Shown: piece by piece, positions 38,283 to 64,000 of the stretch
Position numbering within the stretch: the stretch's first letter is position 1
Layout of the letters: every line of letters begins with the position of its first letter
From: Tillus elongatus
Lineage: Eukaryota > Arthropoda > Insecta > Coleoptera > Cleridae
DNA length: 64,000 nt
Direction of reading: 5' to 3'
Assembly (NCBI GenBank): GCA_964006375.1
Contig: OZ023262.1
Location: forward strand, 54,263,366 to 54,327,365
Notes under the pieces: generated by a model
What the model saw: the letters and a program-made list of their open reading frames with translations, nothing else
The model's database searches: none
Told to the model about the DNA's origin: nothing
Position numbers and translations under genes: made by a program

Positions 38283-38752
38283 GTATGTATATGTATCCAT
38301 AACTCAAAAAATAAGCAACTGATTTTGATGAAACTCGGCAAGTGCCTTTCTTTTATTAATGCCTTGGACGAGTTATTCAAGAAAATCTGATAAGGTTTTC
38401 CAGGAAAATTTTGTTTAAAAAAAAATCTTTTTCTCCGAAAATTACACAGCTATGTTAATGAAATTTGGTGTATATGTTTCCTTCTGAAATACCTTACTAC
38501 ACGCTAAAACTCAACTGTCTAAATTTTTAGAAAATTGAAGTATTTACATTTTGAATTTTCTCTTGAAAAAAATTTTTTCTCTGAAAATTACAAAGTTATT
38601 TTGATGAAATTTGTTGGGTATGTTGCACTGGATAAGATCTTACAAGGCGCCAAAAGTCAACTTTCTAAGCTTGTAGAAACTTGAGTTATTCAAATTTGAG
38701 TCATTTAATAAAAATTCACTACCATAACGCACTTGCTGCGTCCCGAACTTTT
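38283..38752 (+). repeat. TA-cored repeat family, right half
   Basis: Contains ATCCATAACTCAAAAAATAA, then three units with TGATGAAA(T/C)TTGG/CTCGG text, and ends in CACTACCATAACGCACTTGC plus TGCGTCC. Directly upstream of the gene B promoter region. Confidence 0.65.
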
Positions 38753-38986
38753 TTCTTGCGCACCCCCGATGCATTAAGGCACGAGCCACTACTGTCAGGA
38801 TCACAAATCAGGAAGTAACACTTTTTTGACGTATATTTGGATCATGACAGAATGAATAATCAATAAATTTGGTATCATCAGAAAAATCTACAGTATCTAA
38901 AATTCATCAACATATAGGTAGGCACTTTAGATTAAGGTGCATGTTGTATTTCAGAAATTTATTAAATCGACTGATATGGATCTGTC

Positions 38987-39020
38987 TATATTATTGATAA
39001 CGCAACAATACATAATCAGT
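38987..39020 (+). promoter_or_regulatory. Candidate core promoter of gene B (TATA plus Inr)
   Basis: TATATTA at 38987-38993 precedes an arthropod-type initiator TCAGT (39016-39020), whose A at 39018 would be +1. The spacing of 31 bp is what TATA/Inr promoters use. It would give a 53-nt 5' UTR before the ATG at 39071. Motif-based only. Confidence 0.4.
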
Positions 39021-39070
39021 GTTAATAATCACATCCAATTCAATCACCTGGCACTTGCTAAAACACAACC

Positions 39071-63351
<24,281 letters not shown>

Positions 63352-63420
63352 GTGAGTAAAACTACATACTGCACCTTAGAGGTGTACCATTTTTTCAGAG
63401 TTTTTTTTTTAACACTCTAG

Positions 63421-63809
63421 ACCAGTTTTTCCCAACCTTTTTCCATGCGAGACCCCCTTTAAGTGAGAATTATATTCACGAGCCCTTTTTCTTTACCATA
63501 CAAAACTTTGTATCTGTAGAAAGTAAAACAAAAGCCATGATTTCCAAAACTTAGAAAGAATCTAAGGAAAAGAGATTAGATGGTGACGAATACCTTAGAT
63601 ATCAGTTTACCGTTATTTTTTTTTAATTTGGAAGTTTAAAGTGTCTTAACATCTAAGGTCATTGTCACTATTGGTACATTTTGTTTCGCTAATTAAAGTA
63701 TCTGTAGTCAAATGCTATCAAATAGTGAGGATTGTCTTAAAAAACAGAGTAAATTAGTCACATTTGGCTCACTCAAGTCAAGAATTTGAGATATTGTTTT
63801 TCCATTTAG
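63421..63809. other. Possible hAT-end sequence and unassigned intron
   Basis: CAGTTTTTCCCAACCTTTTT near 63426 resembles the ends of some hAT elements, but no partner end or transposase was found. The rest is AT-rich intron of gene B. Confidence 0.3.
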
Positions 63810-63998
63810 TTATTCGAGTCTTGGATTGATATATAGTGGACATTCTTGAAGCACATGGTTAACAGTAATCACTCTGTCACATATTTCACATTGAGGTTGT
63901 TGTTTCTGGATAAGTAGGTATCCATGGGTGAACTTACAATGGCCAATACGAGTTCTTCTGATAGCGACTTCTTCCCTGCGTGTTAGACTTGGGAGCGT
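63810..63998 (-). pseudogene. LINE ORF2 C-terminal fragment (partial)
   Basis: The minus-strand frame enters from the right window edge and reads LTRREEVAIRRTRIGHCKFT, HGYLLIQKQQPQC, then CEICDRVITVNHVLQECPLY before a TAA at 63810-63812. The RxRIGH...THGYL and CxxC...H....C pattern is the zinc-finger-like tail that follows RNase H in many insect LINEs. The remainder is outside the window. Confidence 0.65.
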
Positions 63999-64000
63999 CT

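Noticed and set aside
63426..63500. hAT-like terminal sequence CAGTTTTTCCCAACC
   Set aside because: No opposite end or transposase could be found inside the window.

Overview
The window is repeat-saturated eukaryotic DNA, almost certainly from an insect. The only host genes I can support are two tandem, same-strand genes of the nrf-6 family (nose resistant to fluoxetine; secreted NRF domain followed by a multi-pass acyltransferase-3 domain). Gene A is represented by its last four coding exons (3505-10594, continuing from upstream of the window). Gene B is represented by its first three coding exons (39071-63351, continuing downstream), with a candidate TATA/initiator promoter just upstream. 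Splice sites and reading phases agree across every junction I checked. An errantivirus-type endogenous retrovirus, TTAGG-like repeats and Tc1, pogo, hAT and Penelope relics fit an insect; I cannot name the order or species with confidence.

Layout. 1-1203: 3' end of a Ty3/gypsy-type LTR retrotransposon. 1277-10594: gene A exons separated by TA-microsatellite repeats, a Tc1-like relic, a LINE relic and a foldback element. 11107-13250: hAT transposon with terminal inverted repeats, ATCGATG arrays and an 8-bp target duplication. 13519-18182: decayed Penelope-like element 1. 20863-21807: pogo-like transposase relic (minus). 21965-22890: LINE endonuclease relic (minus). 23395-24270: inverted plus tandem ~274-bp units, interrupted by a minus-strand I/R1-type LINE (24271-28390). 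28437-28930: relic of a LINE ORF1. 29158-36974: errantivirus-like provirus (minus; gag, pol, env), itself inside a hAT relic of ZMYM/TTF type (29123 to 37712).

Intron 1 of gene B (39258-58539, about 19 kb) contains a tRNA-derived SINE, a LINE ORF2 bounded by a nearly perfect ~190-bp inverted repeat, a second Penelope-like element (about 47120-48990) with inverted pLTRs that carry hammerhead-ribozyme-like cores, and an apparently intact two-ORF LINE (52948-58185) with an 11-13 bp target duplication. Intron 2 (58713-63124) holds more TA-cored repeats, another SINE copy, a tandem array and a TIR element. The right edge enters another minus-strand LINE.

A recurring interspersed repeat explains much of the remaining sequence. 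Its ends are short hairpins (an inverted TTAGTGAATTTT motif at one end, ACGCA-loop-TGCGT at the other) and it often has a long (TA)n core. At least a dozen full or partial copies occur on both strands, and many other elements lie in or beside its TA tracts. No CRISPR, operon or bacterial feature is present.
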